Part shown: piece after piece, positions 1 to 11,359 of the stretch
Numbering within the stretch: position 1 is the stretch's first letter
How the letters are laid out: every line of letters begins with the position of its first letter
DNA from: Metallyticus violacea
Lineage: Eukaryota; Arthropoda; Insecta; Mantodea; Metallyticidae
Assembly (NCBI GenBank): GCA_030762175.1
Contig: JAUJEO010000019.1
Location: 6,578,001 to 6,642,000 of the forward strand
DNA: 64,000 nt
Direction: 5' to 3'
Translations under genes and position numbers: made by a program
The notes under the pieces: model-generated
Seen by the model: only the letters and a program-made list of their open reading frames with translations
Told to the model about the DNA's origin: nothing
The model's database searches: none

Positions 1-3000
1 AAAAGAAAAAAATTTTTTTTCGAAGTTTGGAAACTTCGTTAGAATCACTTTTTTTCTGTTCTTATTTAAGATTACTGGTTCTCTTTCATTATACTAGTTT
101 GATAGCCTCAGACAAGCATATTATGCGCAAAGAATCTCGAAAAGAAAAAAATTTTTTTTCGAAGTTTGGAAACTTCGTTAGAATCACTTTTTTTCTGTTC
201 TTATTTAAGATTACTGGTTCTCTTTCATTATACTAGTTTGATAGCCTCAGACAATTATATTATGCGCAAAGAATCTCGAAAAGAAAAAAATTTTTTTTCG
301 AAGTTTGGAAACTTCCTTAGAATCACTTTTTTTCCATTCTTATTTGAGATAACTTGTTCTCTTTCATTATTCTAGTTTGATAGCCTTAGACAAGCATATT
401 ATGCGCAAAGAATCTCGAAAAGAAAAAAATTTTTTTTAAGAAGTTTGGAAACTTCGTTAGAATCACTTTTTTTCCGTTCTTATTTAAGATAACTTGTTCT
501 CTTTCATTATACTAGTTTGATAGCCTTAGACAAGCATATTATGCGCAAAGAATCTCGAAAAGAAAAAAATTTTTTTTCGAAGTTTGGAAACTTCGTTATA
601 ATCACTTTTTTTCCGTTCTTATTTGAGATAACTGGTTCTCTTTCATTATACTAGTTTGATAGTCTCAGAAAAGCATATTATGCGCAAAGAATCTAGAAAA
701 GAAAAAAATTTTTTTTCGAAGATTGGAAACCTCGTTAGAATCACTTTTTTTCCGTCCTTATTTGAGATAACTGGTTCTCTATCATTATACTAGTTTGATA
801 GCCTCAGACAAGCATATTATGCGCAAAGAATCTCGAAAAGAAAAAAATTTTTTTTCGAAGTTTGGAAACTTCCTTAGAATCACTTTTTTTCCATTCTTAT
901 TTGAGATAACTTGTTCTCTTTCATTATACTAGTTTGATAGCCTTAGACAAGCATATTATGCGCAAAGAATCTCGAAAAGAAAAAAATTTTTTTTCGAAGT
1001 TTGGAAACTTCCTTAGAATCACTTTTTTTCCATTCTTATTTGAGATAACTTGTTCTCTTTCATTATACTTGTTTGATAGCCTTAGACAAGCATATTATGC
1101 ACAAATATTCTCGAAAAGAAAAAAATTTTTTTTCGAAGTTTGGAAACTTCGTTAGAATCACTTTTTTTCCGTTCTTATTTGAGATAACTGGTTCTCTTTC
1201 ATTATACTAGTTTGATAGCCTCAGAAAAGCATATTATGCGCAAAGAATCTAGAAAAGAAAAAAATTTTTTTTCGAAGATTGGAAACCTCGTTAGAATCAC
1301 TTTTTTTCCGTTCTTATTTGAGATAACTGGTTCTCTTTCATTATACTAGTTTGATAGCCTCAGACAAGCATATTATGCGCAAATAATCTGGAAAAGAAAA
1401 AAATTTTTTTCGAAGTTTGGAAACTTCCTTAGAATCACTTTTTTTCCAATCTTATTTGAGATAACTTGTTCTCTTTCATTATACTAGTTTGATAGCCTTA
1501 GACAAGCATATTATGCGCAAAGAATCTCGAAAAGAAAAAAATTTTTTTTAAGAAGTTTGGAAACTTCGTTAGAATCACTTTTTTTCCGTTCTTATTTAAG
1601 ATAACTTGTTCTCTTTCATTATACTAATTTGATAGCCTTAGACAAGCATATTATGCGCAAAGAATCTCGAAAAGAAAAAAATTTTTTTTCGAAGTTTCGA
1701 AACTTCGTTAGAATCACTTTTTTTCCGTTCTTATTTGAGATAACTGGTTCTCTTTCATTATACTAGTTTGATAGCCTCAGACAAGCATATTATGCGCAAA
1801 GAATCTCGAAAAGAAAAAAAATTTTTTTCGAAGTTTGGAAACTTCGTTAGAATCACTTTTTTTCCGTTCTTATTTGAGATAACTGGTTCTCTTTCATTAT
1901 ACTAGTTTGATAGCCTCAGAAAAGCATATTATGCGCAAAGAATCTCTAAAAGAAAAAATTTTTTTTTCGAAGTTTGGAAACTTCGTTAGAATCACTTTTT
2001 TTCCGTTCTTATTTGAGATAACTGGTTCTCTTTCATTATACTAGTTTGATAGCCTCAGACAAGCATATTATGCGCAAAGAATCTCGAAAAGAAAAAAATT
2101 TTTTTTCGAAGTTTGGAAACTTCCTTAGAATCACTTTTTTTCCATTCTTATTTGATATAACTTGTTCTCTTTTATTATACTTGTTTGATAGCCTTAGACA
2201 AGCATATTATGCGCAAAGAATCTCGAAAAGAAAAAAATTTTTTTTCGAAGTTTGGAAACTTCGTTAGAATCACTTTTTTTCTGTTCTTATTTAAGATTAC
2301 TGGTTCTCTTTCATTATACTAGTTTGATAGCCTCAGACAAGCATATTATGCGCAAGGAATCTCGAAAAGAAAAAAATTTTTTTTCGAAGTTTGGAAACTT
2401 CCTTAGAATCACTTTTTTTCCATTCTTATTTGAGATAACTTGTTCTCTTTCATTATTCTAGTTTGATAGCCTTAGACAAGCATATTATGCGCAAAGAATC
2501 TCGAAAAGAAAAAAATTTTTTTTAAGAAGTTTGGAAACTTCGTTAGAATCACTTTTTTCCCGTTCTTATTTAAGATAACTTGTTCTCTTTCATTATACTA
2601 GTTTGATAGCCTTAGACAAGCATATTATGCGCAAAGAATCTCGAAAAGAAAAAAATTTTTTTTCGAAGTTTGGAAACTTCGTTATAATCACTTTTTTTCC
2701 GTTCTTATTTGAGATAACTGGTTCTCTTTCATTATACTAGTTTGATAGTCTCAGAAAAGCATATTATGCGCAAAGAATCTAGAAAAGAAAAAAATTGTTT
2801 TTCGAAGATTGGAAACCTCGTTAGAATCACTTTTTTTCCGTTCTTATTTGAGATAACTTGTTCTCTTTTATTATACTTGTTTGATAGCCTTAGACAAGCA
2901 TATTATGCGCAAAGAATCTCGAAAAGAAAAAAATTTTTTTTCGAAGTTTGGAAACTTCCTTAGAATCACTTTTTTTCTGTTCTTATTTAAGATTACTGGT

Positions 3001-3060
3001 TCTCTTTCATTATACTAGTTTGATAGCCTCAGACAAGCATATTATGCGCAAAGAATCTCG
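1..3060 (+). repeat. 22-monomer higher-order repeat, copy A
   Basis: A 3060-bp unit of 22 distinguishable monomers: three 140-bp (aagaag type), one 138-bp, the rest 139 bp, summing to 3060. In order from 98 it includes a ctgttc monomer, a ttctag monomer, an aagaag monomer, a cgttataatc monomer, a gtctcagaaaagc/ctagaaaag/ccgtcc monomer, two ccattc monomers, the acaaatattc marker (1101), a second ctagaaaag monomer, a ctggaaaag/ccaatc monomer, a second aagaag, a ctctaaaag monomer, a gatataac monomer, and then a second ttctag-aagaag-cgttataatc-gtctc series. The series near 237-790 and near 2322-2880 therefore echo each other inside the unit. Copy A differs from copy B only at 255-256 and 1698. 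Confidence 0.9.
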
Positions 3061-6000
3061 AAAAGAAAAAAATTTTTTTTCGAAGTTTGGAAACTTCGTT
3101 AGAATCACTTTTTTTCTGTTCTTATTTAAGATTACTGGTTCTCTTTCATTATACTAGTTTGATAGCCTCAGACAAGCATATTATGCGCAAAGAATCTCGA
3201 AAAGAAAAAAATTTTTTTTCGAAGTTTGGAAACTTCGTTAGAATCACTTTTTTTCTGTTCTTATTTAAGATTACTGGTTCTCTTTCATTATACTAGTTTG
3301 ATAGCCTCAGACAAGCATATTATGCGCAAAGAATCTCGAAAAGAAAAAAATTTTTTTTCGAAGTTTGGAAACTTCCTTAGAATCACTTTTTTTCCATTCT
3401 TATTTGAGATAACTTGTTCTCTTTCATTATTCTAGTTTGATAGCCTTAGACAAGCATATTATGCGCAAAGAATCTCGAAAAGAAAAAAATTTTTTTTAAG
3501 AAGTTTGGAAACTTCGTTAGAATCACTTTTTTTCCGTTCTTATTTAAGATAACTTGTTCTCTTTCATTATACTAGTTTGATAGCCTTAGACAAGCATATT
3601 ATGCGCAAAGAATCTCGAAAAGAAAAAAATTTTTTTTCGAAGTTTGGAAACTTCGTTATAATCACTTTTTTTCCGTTCTTATTTGAGATAACTGGTTCTC
3701 TTTCATTATACTAGTTTGATAGTCTCAGAAAAGCATATTATGCGCAAAGAATCTAGAAAAGAAAAAAATTTTTTTTCGAAGATTGGAAACCTCGTTAGAA
3801 TCACTTTTTTTCCGTCCTTATTTGAGATAACTGGTTCTCTATCATTATACTAGTTTGATAGCCTCAGACAAGCATATTATGCGCAAAGAATCTCGAAAAG
3901 AAAAAAATTTTTTTTCGAAGTTTGGAAACTTCCTTAGAATCACTTTTTTTCCATTCTTATTTGAGATAACTTGTTCTCTTTCATTATACTAGTTTGATAG
4001 CCTTAGACAAGCATATTATGCGCAAAGAATCTCGAAAAGAAAAAAATTTTTTTTCGAAGTTTGGAAACTTCCTTAGAATCACTTTTTTTCCATTCTTATT
4101 TGAGATAACTTGTTCTCTTTCATTATACTTGTTTGATAGCCTTAGACAAGCATATTATGCACAAATATTCTCGAAAAGAAAAAAATTTTTTTTCGAAGTT
4201 TGGAAACTTCGTTAGAATCACTTTTTTTCCGTTCTTATTTGAGATAACTGGTTCTCTTTCATTATACTAGTTTGATAGCCTCAGAAAAGCATATTATGCG
4301 CAAAGAATCTAGAAAAGAAAAAAATTTTTTTTCGAAGATTGGAAACCTCGTTAGAATCACTTTTTTTCCGTTCTTATTTGAGATAACTGGTTCTCTTTCA
4401 TTATACTAGTTTGATAGCCTCAGACAAGCATATTATGCGCAAATAATCTGGAAAAGAAAAAAATTTTTTTCGAAGTTTGGAAACTTCCTTAGAATCACTT
4501 TTTTTCCAATCTTATTTGAGATAACTTGTTCTCTTTCATTATACTAGTTTGATAGCCTTAGACAAGCATATTATGCGCAAAGAATCTCGAAAAGAAAAAA
4601 ATTTTTTTTAAGAAGTTTGGAAACTTCGTTAGAATCACTTTTTTTCCGTTCTTATTTAAGATAACTTGTTCTCTTTCATTATACTAATTTGATAGCCTTA
4701 GACAAGCATATTATGCGCAAAGAATCTCGAAAAGAAAAAAATTTTTTTTCGAAGTTTGGAAACTTCGTTAGAATCACTTTTTTTCCGTTCTTATTTGAGA
4801 TAACTGGTTCTCTTTCATTATACTAGTTTGATAGCCTCAGACAAGCATATTATGCGCAAAGAATCTCGAAAAGAAAAAAAATTTTTTTCGAAGTTTGGAA
4901 ACTTCGTTAGAATCACTTTTTTTCCGTTCTTATTTGAGATAACTGGTTCTCTTTCATTATACTAGTTTGATAGCCTCAGAAAAGCATATTATGCGCAAAG
5001 AATCTCTAAAAGAAAAAATTTTTTTTTCGAAGTTTGGAAACTTCGTTAGAATCACTTTTTTTCCGTTCTTATTTGAGATAACTGGTTCTCTTTCATTATA
5101 CTAGTTTGATAGCCTCAGACAAGCATATTATGCGCAAAGAATCTCGAAAAGAAAAAAATTTTTTTTCGAAGTTTGGAAACTTCCTTAGAATCACTTTTTT
5201 TCCATTCTTATTTGATATAACTTGTTCTCTTTTATTATACTTGTTTGATAGCCTTAGACAAGCATATTATGCGCAAAGAATCTCGAAAAGAAAAAAATTT
5301 TTTTTCGAAGTTTGGAAACTTCGTTAGAATCACTTTTTTTCTGTTCTTATTTAAGATTACTGGTTCTCTTTCATTATACTAGTTTGATAGCCTCAGACAA
5401 GCATATTATGCGCAAGGAATCTCGAAAAGAAAAAAATTTTTTTTCGAAGTTTGGAAACTTCCTTAGAATCACTTTTTTTCCATTCTTATTTGAGATAACT
5501 TGTTCTCTTTCATTATTCTAGTTTGATAGCCTTAGACAAGCATATTATGCGCAAAGAATCTCGAAAAGAAAAAAATTTTTTTTAAGAAGTTTGGAAACTT
5601 CGTTAGAATCACTTTTTTCCCGTTCTTATTTAAGATAACTTGTTCTCTTTCATTATACTAGTTTGATAGCCTTAGACAAGCATATTATGCGCAAAGAATC
5701 TCGAAAAGAAAAAAATTTTTTTTCGAAGTTTGGAAACTTCGTTATAATCACTTTTTTTCCGTTCTTATTTGAGATAACTGGTTCTCTTTCATTATACTAG
5801 TTTGATAGTCTCAGAAAAGCATATTATGCGCAAAGAATCTAGAAAAGAAAAAAATTGTTTTTCGAAGATTGGAAACCTCGTTAGAATCACTTTTTTTCCG
5901 TTCTTATTTGAGATAACTTGTTCTCTTTTATTATACTTGTTTGATAGCCTTAGACAAGCATATTATGCGCAAAGAATCTCGAAAAGAAAAAAATTTTTTT

Positions 6001-6120
6001 TCGAAGTTTGGAAACTTCCTTAGAATCACTTTTTTTCTGTTCTTATTTAAGATTACTGGTTCTCTTTCATTATACTAGTTTGATAGCCTCAGACAAGCAT
6101 ATTATGCGCAAAGAATCTCG
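3061..6120 (+). repeat. 22-monomer higher-order repeat, copy B
   Basis: Line-by-line comparison with copy A shows three substitutions in 3060 bp: gc at 3315-3316 where A has tt, and g at 4758 where A has c. Rare private variants are shared, for example cgcaaggaat (2351/5411), ttttttcccg in an aagaag monomer, aaaattgttt (2791/5851), and tttttccaat (1441/4501 lines). Such sharing means very recent duplication or conversion, or an assembly duplication. Confidence 0.9.
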
Positions 6121-8460
6121 AAAAGAAAAAAATTTTTTTTCGAAGTTTGGAAACTTCGTTAGAATCACTTTTTTTCTGTTCTTATTTAAGATTACTGGTT
6201 CTCTTTCATTATACTAGTTTGATAGCCTCAGACAAGCATATTATGCGCAAAGAATCTCGAAAAGAAAAAAATTTTTTTTCGAAGTTTGGAAACTTCGTTA
6301 GAATCACTTTTTTTCTGTTCTTATTTAAGATTACTGGTTCTCTTTCATTATACTAGTTTGATAGCCTCAGACAAGCATATTATGCGCAAAGAATCTCGAA
6401 AAGAAAAAAATTTTTTTTCGAAGTTTGGAAACTTCCTTAGAATCACTTTTTTTCCATTCTTATTTGAGATAACTTGTTCTCTTTCATTATTCTAGTTTGA
6501 TAGCCTTAGACAAGCATATTATGCGCAAAGAATCTCGAAAAGAAAAAAATTTTTTTTAAGAAGTTTGGAAACTTCGTTAGAATCACTTTTTTTCCGTTCT
6601 TATTTAAGATAACTTGTTCTCTTTCATTATACTAGTTTGATAGCCTTAGACAAGCATATTATGCGCAAAGAATCTCGAAAAGAAAAAATTTTTTTTTCGA
6701 AGTTTGGAAACTTCGTTATAATCACTTTTTTTCCGTTCTTATTTGAGATAACTGGTTCTCTTTCATTATACTAGTTTGATAGTCTCAGAAAAGCATATTA
6801 TGCGCAAAGAATCTAGAAAAGAAAAAAATTTTTTTTCGAAGATTGGAAACCTCGTTAGAATCACTTTTTTTCCGTCCTTATTTGAGATAACTGGTTCTCT
6901 TTCATTATACTAGTTTGATAGCCTCAGACAAGCATATTATGCGCAAAGAATCTCGAAAAGAAAAAAATTTTTTTTCGAAGTTTGGAAACTTCCTTAGAAT
7001 CACTTTTTTTCCATTCTTATTTGAGATAACTTGTTCTCTTTCATTATACTAGTTTGATAGCCTTAGACAAGCATATTATGCGCAAAGAATCTCGAAAAGA
7101 AAAAAATTTTTTTTCGAAGTTTGGAAACTTCCTTAGAATCACTTTTTTTCCATTCTTATTTGAGATAACTTGTTCTCTTTCATTATACTTGTTTGATAGC
7201 CTTAGACAAGCATATTATGCACAAATATTCTCGAAAAGAAAAAAATTTTTTTTCGAAGTTTGGAAACTTCGTTAGAATCACTTTTTTTCCGTTCTTATTT
7301 GAGATAACTGGTTCTCTTTCATTATACTAGTTTGATAGCCTCAGAAAAGCATATTATGCGCAAAGAATCTAGAAAAGAAAAAAATTTTTTTTCGAAGATT
7401 GGAAACCTCGTTAGAATCACTTTTTTTCCGTTCTTATTTGAGATAACTGGTTCTCTTTCATTATACTAGTTTGATAGCCTCAGACAAGCATATTATGCGC
7501 AAATAATCTGGAAAAGAAAAAAATTTTTTTCGAAGTTTGGAAACTTCCTTAGAATCACTTTTTTTCCAATCTTATTTGAGATAACTTGTTCTCTTTCATT
7601 ATACTAGTTTGATAGCCTTAGACAAGCATATTATGCGCAAAGAATCTCGAAAAGAAAAAAATTTTTTTTAAGAAGTTTGGAAACTTCGTTAGAATCACTT
7701 TTTTTCCGTTCTTATTTAAGATAACTTGTTCTCTTTCATTATACTAATTTGATAGCCTTAGACAAGCATATTATGCGCAAAGAATCTCGAAAAGAAAAAA
7801 ATTTTTTTTCGAAGTTTGGAAACTTCGTTAGAATCACTTTTTTTCCGTTCTTATTTGAGATAACTGGTTCTCTTTCATTATACTAGTTTGATAGCCTCAG
7901 ACAAGCATATTATGCGCAAAGAATCTCGAAAAGAAAAAAAATTTTTTTCGAAGTTTGGAAACTTCCTTAGAATCACTTTTTTTCCATTCTTATTTGAGAT
8001 AACTTGTTGTCTTTCATTATACTTGTTTGATAGCCTTAGACAAGCATATTATGCGCAAAGAATCTCGAAAAGAAAAAAATTTTTTTTCGAAGTTTGGAAA
8101 CTTCGTTAGAATCACTTTTTTTCCGTTCTTATTTGAGATAACTGGTTCTCTTTCATTATACTAGTTTGATAGCCTCAGAAAAGCATATTATGCGCAAAGA
8201 ATCTCTAAAAGAAAAAATTTTTTTTTCGAAGTTTGGAAACTTCGTTAGAATCACTTTTTTTCCGTTCTTATTTGAGATAACTGGTTCTCTTTCATTATAC
8301 TAGTTTGATAGCCTCAGAAAAGCATATTATGCGCAAAGAATCTAGAAAAGAAAAAAATTTTTTTTCGAAGATTGGAAACCTCGTTAGAATCACTTTTTTT
8401 CCGTTCTTATTTGAGATAACTGGTTCTCTTTCATTATACTAGTTTGATAGCCTCAGAAAA

Positions 8461-8472
8461 GCATAGGTATGC
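8461..8472. repeat. GG-loop palindrome GCATAGGTATGC (first of 19)
   Basis: A variant of dyad 1 in which the central T is replaced by GG; both 5-bp arms stay exact. By reading, starts are 8461, 14017, 15820, 18731, 21091, 27061, 27758, 29149, 33039, 34014, 37349, 39434, 42908, 44160, 51090, 56366, 59706, 62732 and 63706. It is always preceded by cagaaaa. The right flank is cccaaag in one subgroup (for example 8461, 14017, 21091, 27758, 33039) and cgcaaag in the other (for example 15820, 18731, 27061, 29149 and all from 51 kb onward). It is absent from the first 8.4 kb. Confidence 0.88.
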
Positions 8473-9075
8473 CCAAAGAATCTCGAAAAGAAAAAAAATT
8501 TTTTTCGAAGTTTGGAAACTTCGTTAGAATCACTTTTTTTCCGTTCTTATTTGAGATAACTGGTTCTCTTTCATTATACTAGTTTGATAGCCTCAGACAA
8601 GCATATTATGCGCAAAGAATCTCGAAAAGAAAAAAATTTTTTTTCGAAGTTTGGAAACTTCCTTAGAATCACTTTTTTTCCATTCTTATTTGATATAACT
8701 TGTTCTCTTTTATTATACTTGTTTGATAGCCTTAGACAAGCATATTATGCGCAAAGAATCTCGAAAAGAAAAAAATTTTTTTTCGAAGTTTGGAAACTTC
8801 GTTAGAATCACTTTTTTTCTGTTCTTATTTAAGATTACTGGTTCTCTTTCATTATACTAGTTTGATAGCCTCAGACAAGCATATTATGCGCAAAGAATCT
8901 CGAAAAGAAAAAAATTTTTTTTCGAAGTTTGGAAACTTCCTTAGAATCACTTTTTTTCCATTCTTATTTGAGATAACTTGTTCTCTTTCATTATTCTAGT
9001 TTGATAGCCTTAGACAAGCATATTATGCGCAAAGAATCTCGAAAAGAAAAAAATTTTTTTTAAGAAGTTTGGAAA

Positions 9076-9092
9076 CTTCGTTGGAATCACTT
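9076..9092 (+). other. CENP-B-box-like motif, best-matching variant
   Basis: CTTCGTTGGAATCACTT shares its first 11 bases with the mammalian CENP-B box YTTCGTTGGAARCGGGA, but lacks the CGGG end beyond the C. The consensus monomer has cttcgttagaatcactt at unit positions 76-92 (one base less similar). The closer gttggaa form is at 9076, 59624, 62650 and 63624. The missing GGG core makes binding by a mammalian-type CENP-B unlikely; a chance match in a short motif is quite possible. Confidence 0.35.
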
Positions 9093-9598
9093 TTTTTCCG
9101 TTCTTATTTAAGATAACTTGTTCTCTTTCATTATACTAGTTTGATAGCCTTAGACAAGCATATTATGCGCAAAGAATCTCGAAAAGAAAAAAAATTTTTT
9201 TCGAAGTTTGGAAACTTCGTTATAATCACTTTTTTTCCGTTCTTATTTGAGATAACTGGTTCTCTTTCATTATACTAGTTTGATAGTCTCAGAAAAGCAT
9301 ATTATGCGCAAAGAATCTAGAAAAGAAAAAAATTTTTTTTCGAAGATTGGAAACCTCGTTAGAATCACTTTTTTTCCGTTCTTATTTGAGATAACTTGTT
9401 CTCTTTTATTATACTTGTTTGATAGCCTTAGACAAGCATATTATGCGCAAAGAATCTCGAAAAGAAAAAAATTTTTTTTCGAAGTTTGGAAACTTCGTTA
9501 GAATCACTTTTTTTCTGTTCTTATTTAAGATTACTGGTTCTCTTTCATTATACTAGTTTGATAGCCTCAGACAAGCATATTATGCGCAAAGAATCTCG

Positions 9599-10320
9599 AA
9601 AAGAAAAAAATTTTTTTTCGAAGTTTGGAAACTTCCTTAGAATCACTTTTTTTCCATTCTTATTTGAGATAACTTGTTCTCTTTCATTATTCTAGTTTGA
9701 TAGCCTTAGACAAGCATATTATGCGCAAAGAATCTCGAAAAGAAAAAAATTTTTTTTAAGAAGTTTGGAAACTTCGTTAGAATCACTTTTTTTCCGTTCT
9801 TATTTCAGATAACTTGTTCTCTTTCATTATACTAGTTTGATAGCCTTAGACAAGCATATTATGCGCAAAGAATCTCGAAAAGAAAAAAATTTTTTTTCGA
9901 AGTTTGGAAACTTCGTTAGAATCACTTTTTTTCCGTTCTTATTTGAGATAACTGGTTCTCTTTCATTATACTAGTTTGATAGTCTCAGAAAAGCATATTA
10001 TGCCCAAAGAATCTAGAAAAGAAAAAAAATTTTTTTCGAAGATTGGAAACCTCGTTAGAATCACTTTTTTTCCGTCCTTATTTGAGATAACTGGTTCTCT
10101 TTCATTATACTAGTTTGATAGCCTCAGACAAGCATATTATGCGCAAAGAATCTCGAAAAGAAAAAAAATTTTTTTCGAAGTTTGGAAACTTCCTTAGAAT
10201 CACTTTTTTTCCATTCTTATTTGAGATAACTTGTTCTCTTTCATTATACTAGTTTGATAGCCTTAGACAAGCATATTATGCGCAAAGAATCTCGAAAAGA
10301 AAAAAATTTTTTTTCGAAGT
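9599..10320 (+). repeat. Start of a fourth higher-order repeat copy, interrupted
   Basis: The monomer order (ccattc/ttctag, aagaag, ccgttc, gtctcagaaaagc with ccgtcc, ccattc) follows the beginning of copies A-C, but at about 10310 the next monomer switches to a ccgttc/aagattac type followed by a 135-bp monomer, a series not found in copies A-C. This marks the exchange point out of the first HOR family. Confidence 0.75.
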
Positions 10321-11359
10321 TTGGAAACTTCGTTAGAATCACTTTTTTTCCGTTCTTATTTAAGATTACTGGTTCTCTTTCATTATACTAGTTTGATAGC
10401 CTCAGACAAGCATATTATGCGCAAAGAATCTCGAAAAGAAAAAAATTTTTTTTCGAAGTTTGGAAACTTCCTTAGAATCACTTTTTTTCCATTCTTATTT
10501 GAGATAACTTGTTCTCTTTCATTATACTTGTTTGATAGCCTTAGACAAGCATATTGCAAAGAATCTCGAAAAGAAAAAAATTTTTTTTCGAAGTTTGGAA
10601 ACTTCGTTATAATCACTTTTTTCCGTTCTTATTTAAGATTACTGGTTCTCTTTCACTATACTAGTTTGATAGCATCAGACAAGCATATTATGCGCAAAGA
10701 ATCTCGAAAAGAAAAAAATTTTTTTTCGAAGTTTGGAAACTTCGTTAGAATCACTTTTTTTCCGTTCTTATTTGAGATAACTTGTTCTCTTTCATTATAC
10801 TAGTTTGATAGCCTTAGACAAGCATATTATGCGCAAAGAATCTCGAAAAGAAAAAATTTTTTTTTCGAAGTTAGGAAACTTCGTTAGAATCACTTTTTTT
10901 CCGTTCTTATTTAAGATTACTGGTTCTCTTTCATTATACTAGTTTGATAGCCTCAGACAAGCATATTTTGCGCAAAGAATCTCGAAAAGATTAAAATTTT
11001 ATTTCGAAGTTTGGAAACTTCGTTAGAATCACTTTTTTTCCCTTCTTATTTGAGATAACTGGTTCTCTTTCATTATACTAGTTTGATAGCCTCAGACAAG
11101 CATATTATGCGCAAAGAATCTCGAAAAGAAAAAAATTTTTTTTCGAAGTTTGGAAACTTCCTTAGAATCACTTTTTTTCCATTCTTATTTGAGATAACTT
11201 GTTCTCTTTCATTATACTAGTTTGATAGCCTTAGACAAGCATATTATGCGCAAAGAATCTCGAAAAGAAAAAAATTTTTTTCGAAGTTTGGAAACTTCGT
11301 TAGAATCACTTTTTTTCCGTTCTTATTTAAGATAACTTGTTCTCTTTCATTATACTAGT
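10321..11359 (+). repeat. Satellite block with 135-bp and ttagg/gattaaaa monomers
   Basis: A recurrent series: aagattac monomer, ccattc/tacttg monomer, 135-bp monomer (catattgcaaag at 10550), tcactatac monomer, ttagg monomer, then a monomer with catattttgcg and gaaaagattaaaatttta. The same series starts at 14485, 17119, 22951, 25448, 35875 and 41295. The 4-bp deletion in the 135-bp unit removes TATG or an equivalent and cancels the frame rotation, which is why unusually long spurious reading frames (160 codons) appear here. Confidence 0.85.
10512..10646 (+). repeat. 135-bp monomer class (first of 9)
   Basis: Four bases are missing from dyad 1, giving catattgcaaag, so the palindrome is lost. 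The class occurs near 10550, 14715, 15961, 17350, 18870, 23180, 25678, 36105 and 41525, always in the same neighbourhood of variants, so it spread as part of a larger block rather than by repeated deletion. This example runs on with the normal-looking 3' part and a shorter ttttttccg tract, so its printed end is approximate. Confidence 0.75.

Larger units (their letters stand above)
6121..9598 (+). repeat. Higher-order repeat, copy C, expanded by three monomers
   Basis: It matches copy B almost exactly to about 7965 (differences at 6689 and 6901 noted), then the two monomers expected before the gatataac monomer are replaced by five (7888-8583), adding 418 bp. After 8584 it again follows the A/B order at an offset of 3478 from copy B, but lacks some of the rare private variants (caaggaatc, ttgttttt). 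The inserted five-monomer series, including the first GG-loop palindrome at 8461, recurs at 13444-14139 and 20518-21213. Confidence 0.85.

Noticed and set aside
27..236. A repeated open frame of 69 codons (METSLESLFF... type), seen dozens of times
   Set aside because: It spans about one and a half monomers, and overlapping copies read the same DNA in different frames. Its boundaries are the fixed start and stop triplets of the satellite. The predicted peptides are low-complexity F/K/L-rich and only mirror the A- and T-rich tracts.
1..6120. Treating the near-identical HOR copies as certainly an assembly error
   Set aside because: Copies differ at three positions and the third copy at others, with similar recent duplications elsewhere at different unit sizes, as expected from natural homogenisation. 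Read depth is needed to settle it.
9076..9092. A functional CENP-B box
   Set aside because: Three of the nine essential positions (GGG at 14-16) are missing in every monomer. Kept only as a low-confidence resemblance.
10383..10616. Recurrent minus-strand frame of 77 codons
   Set aside because: It appears wherever the 135-bp monomer occurs, as the antisense of the satellite; the indel removes a stop by frame change. No independent support for coding.
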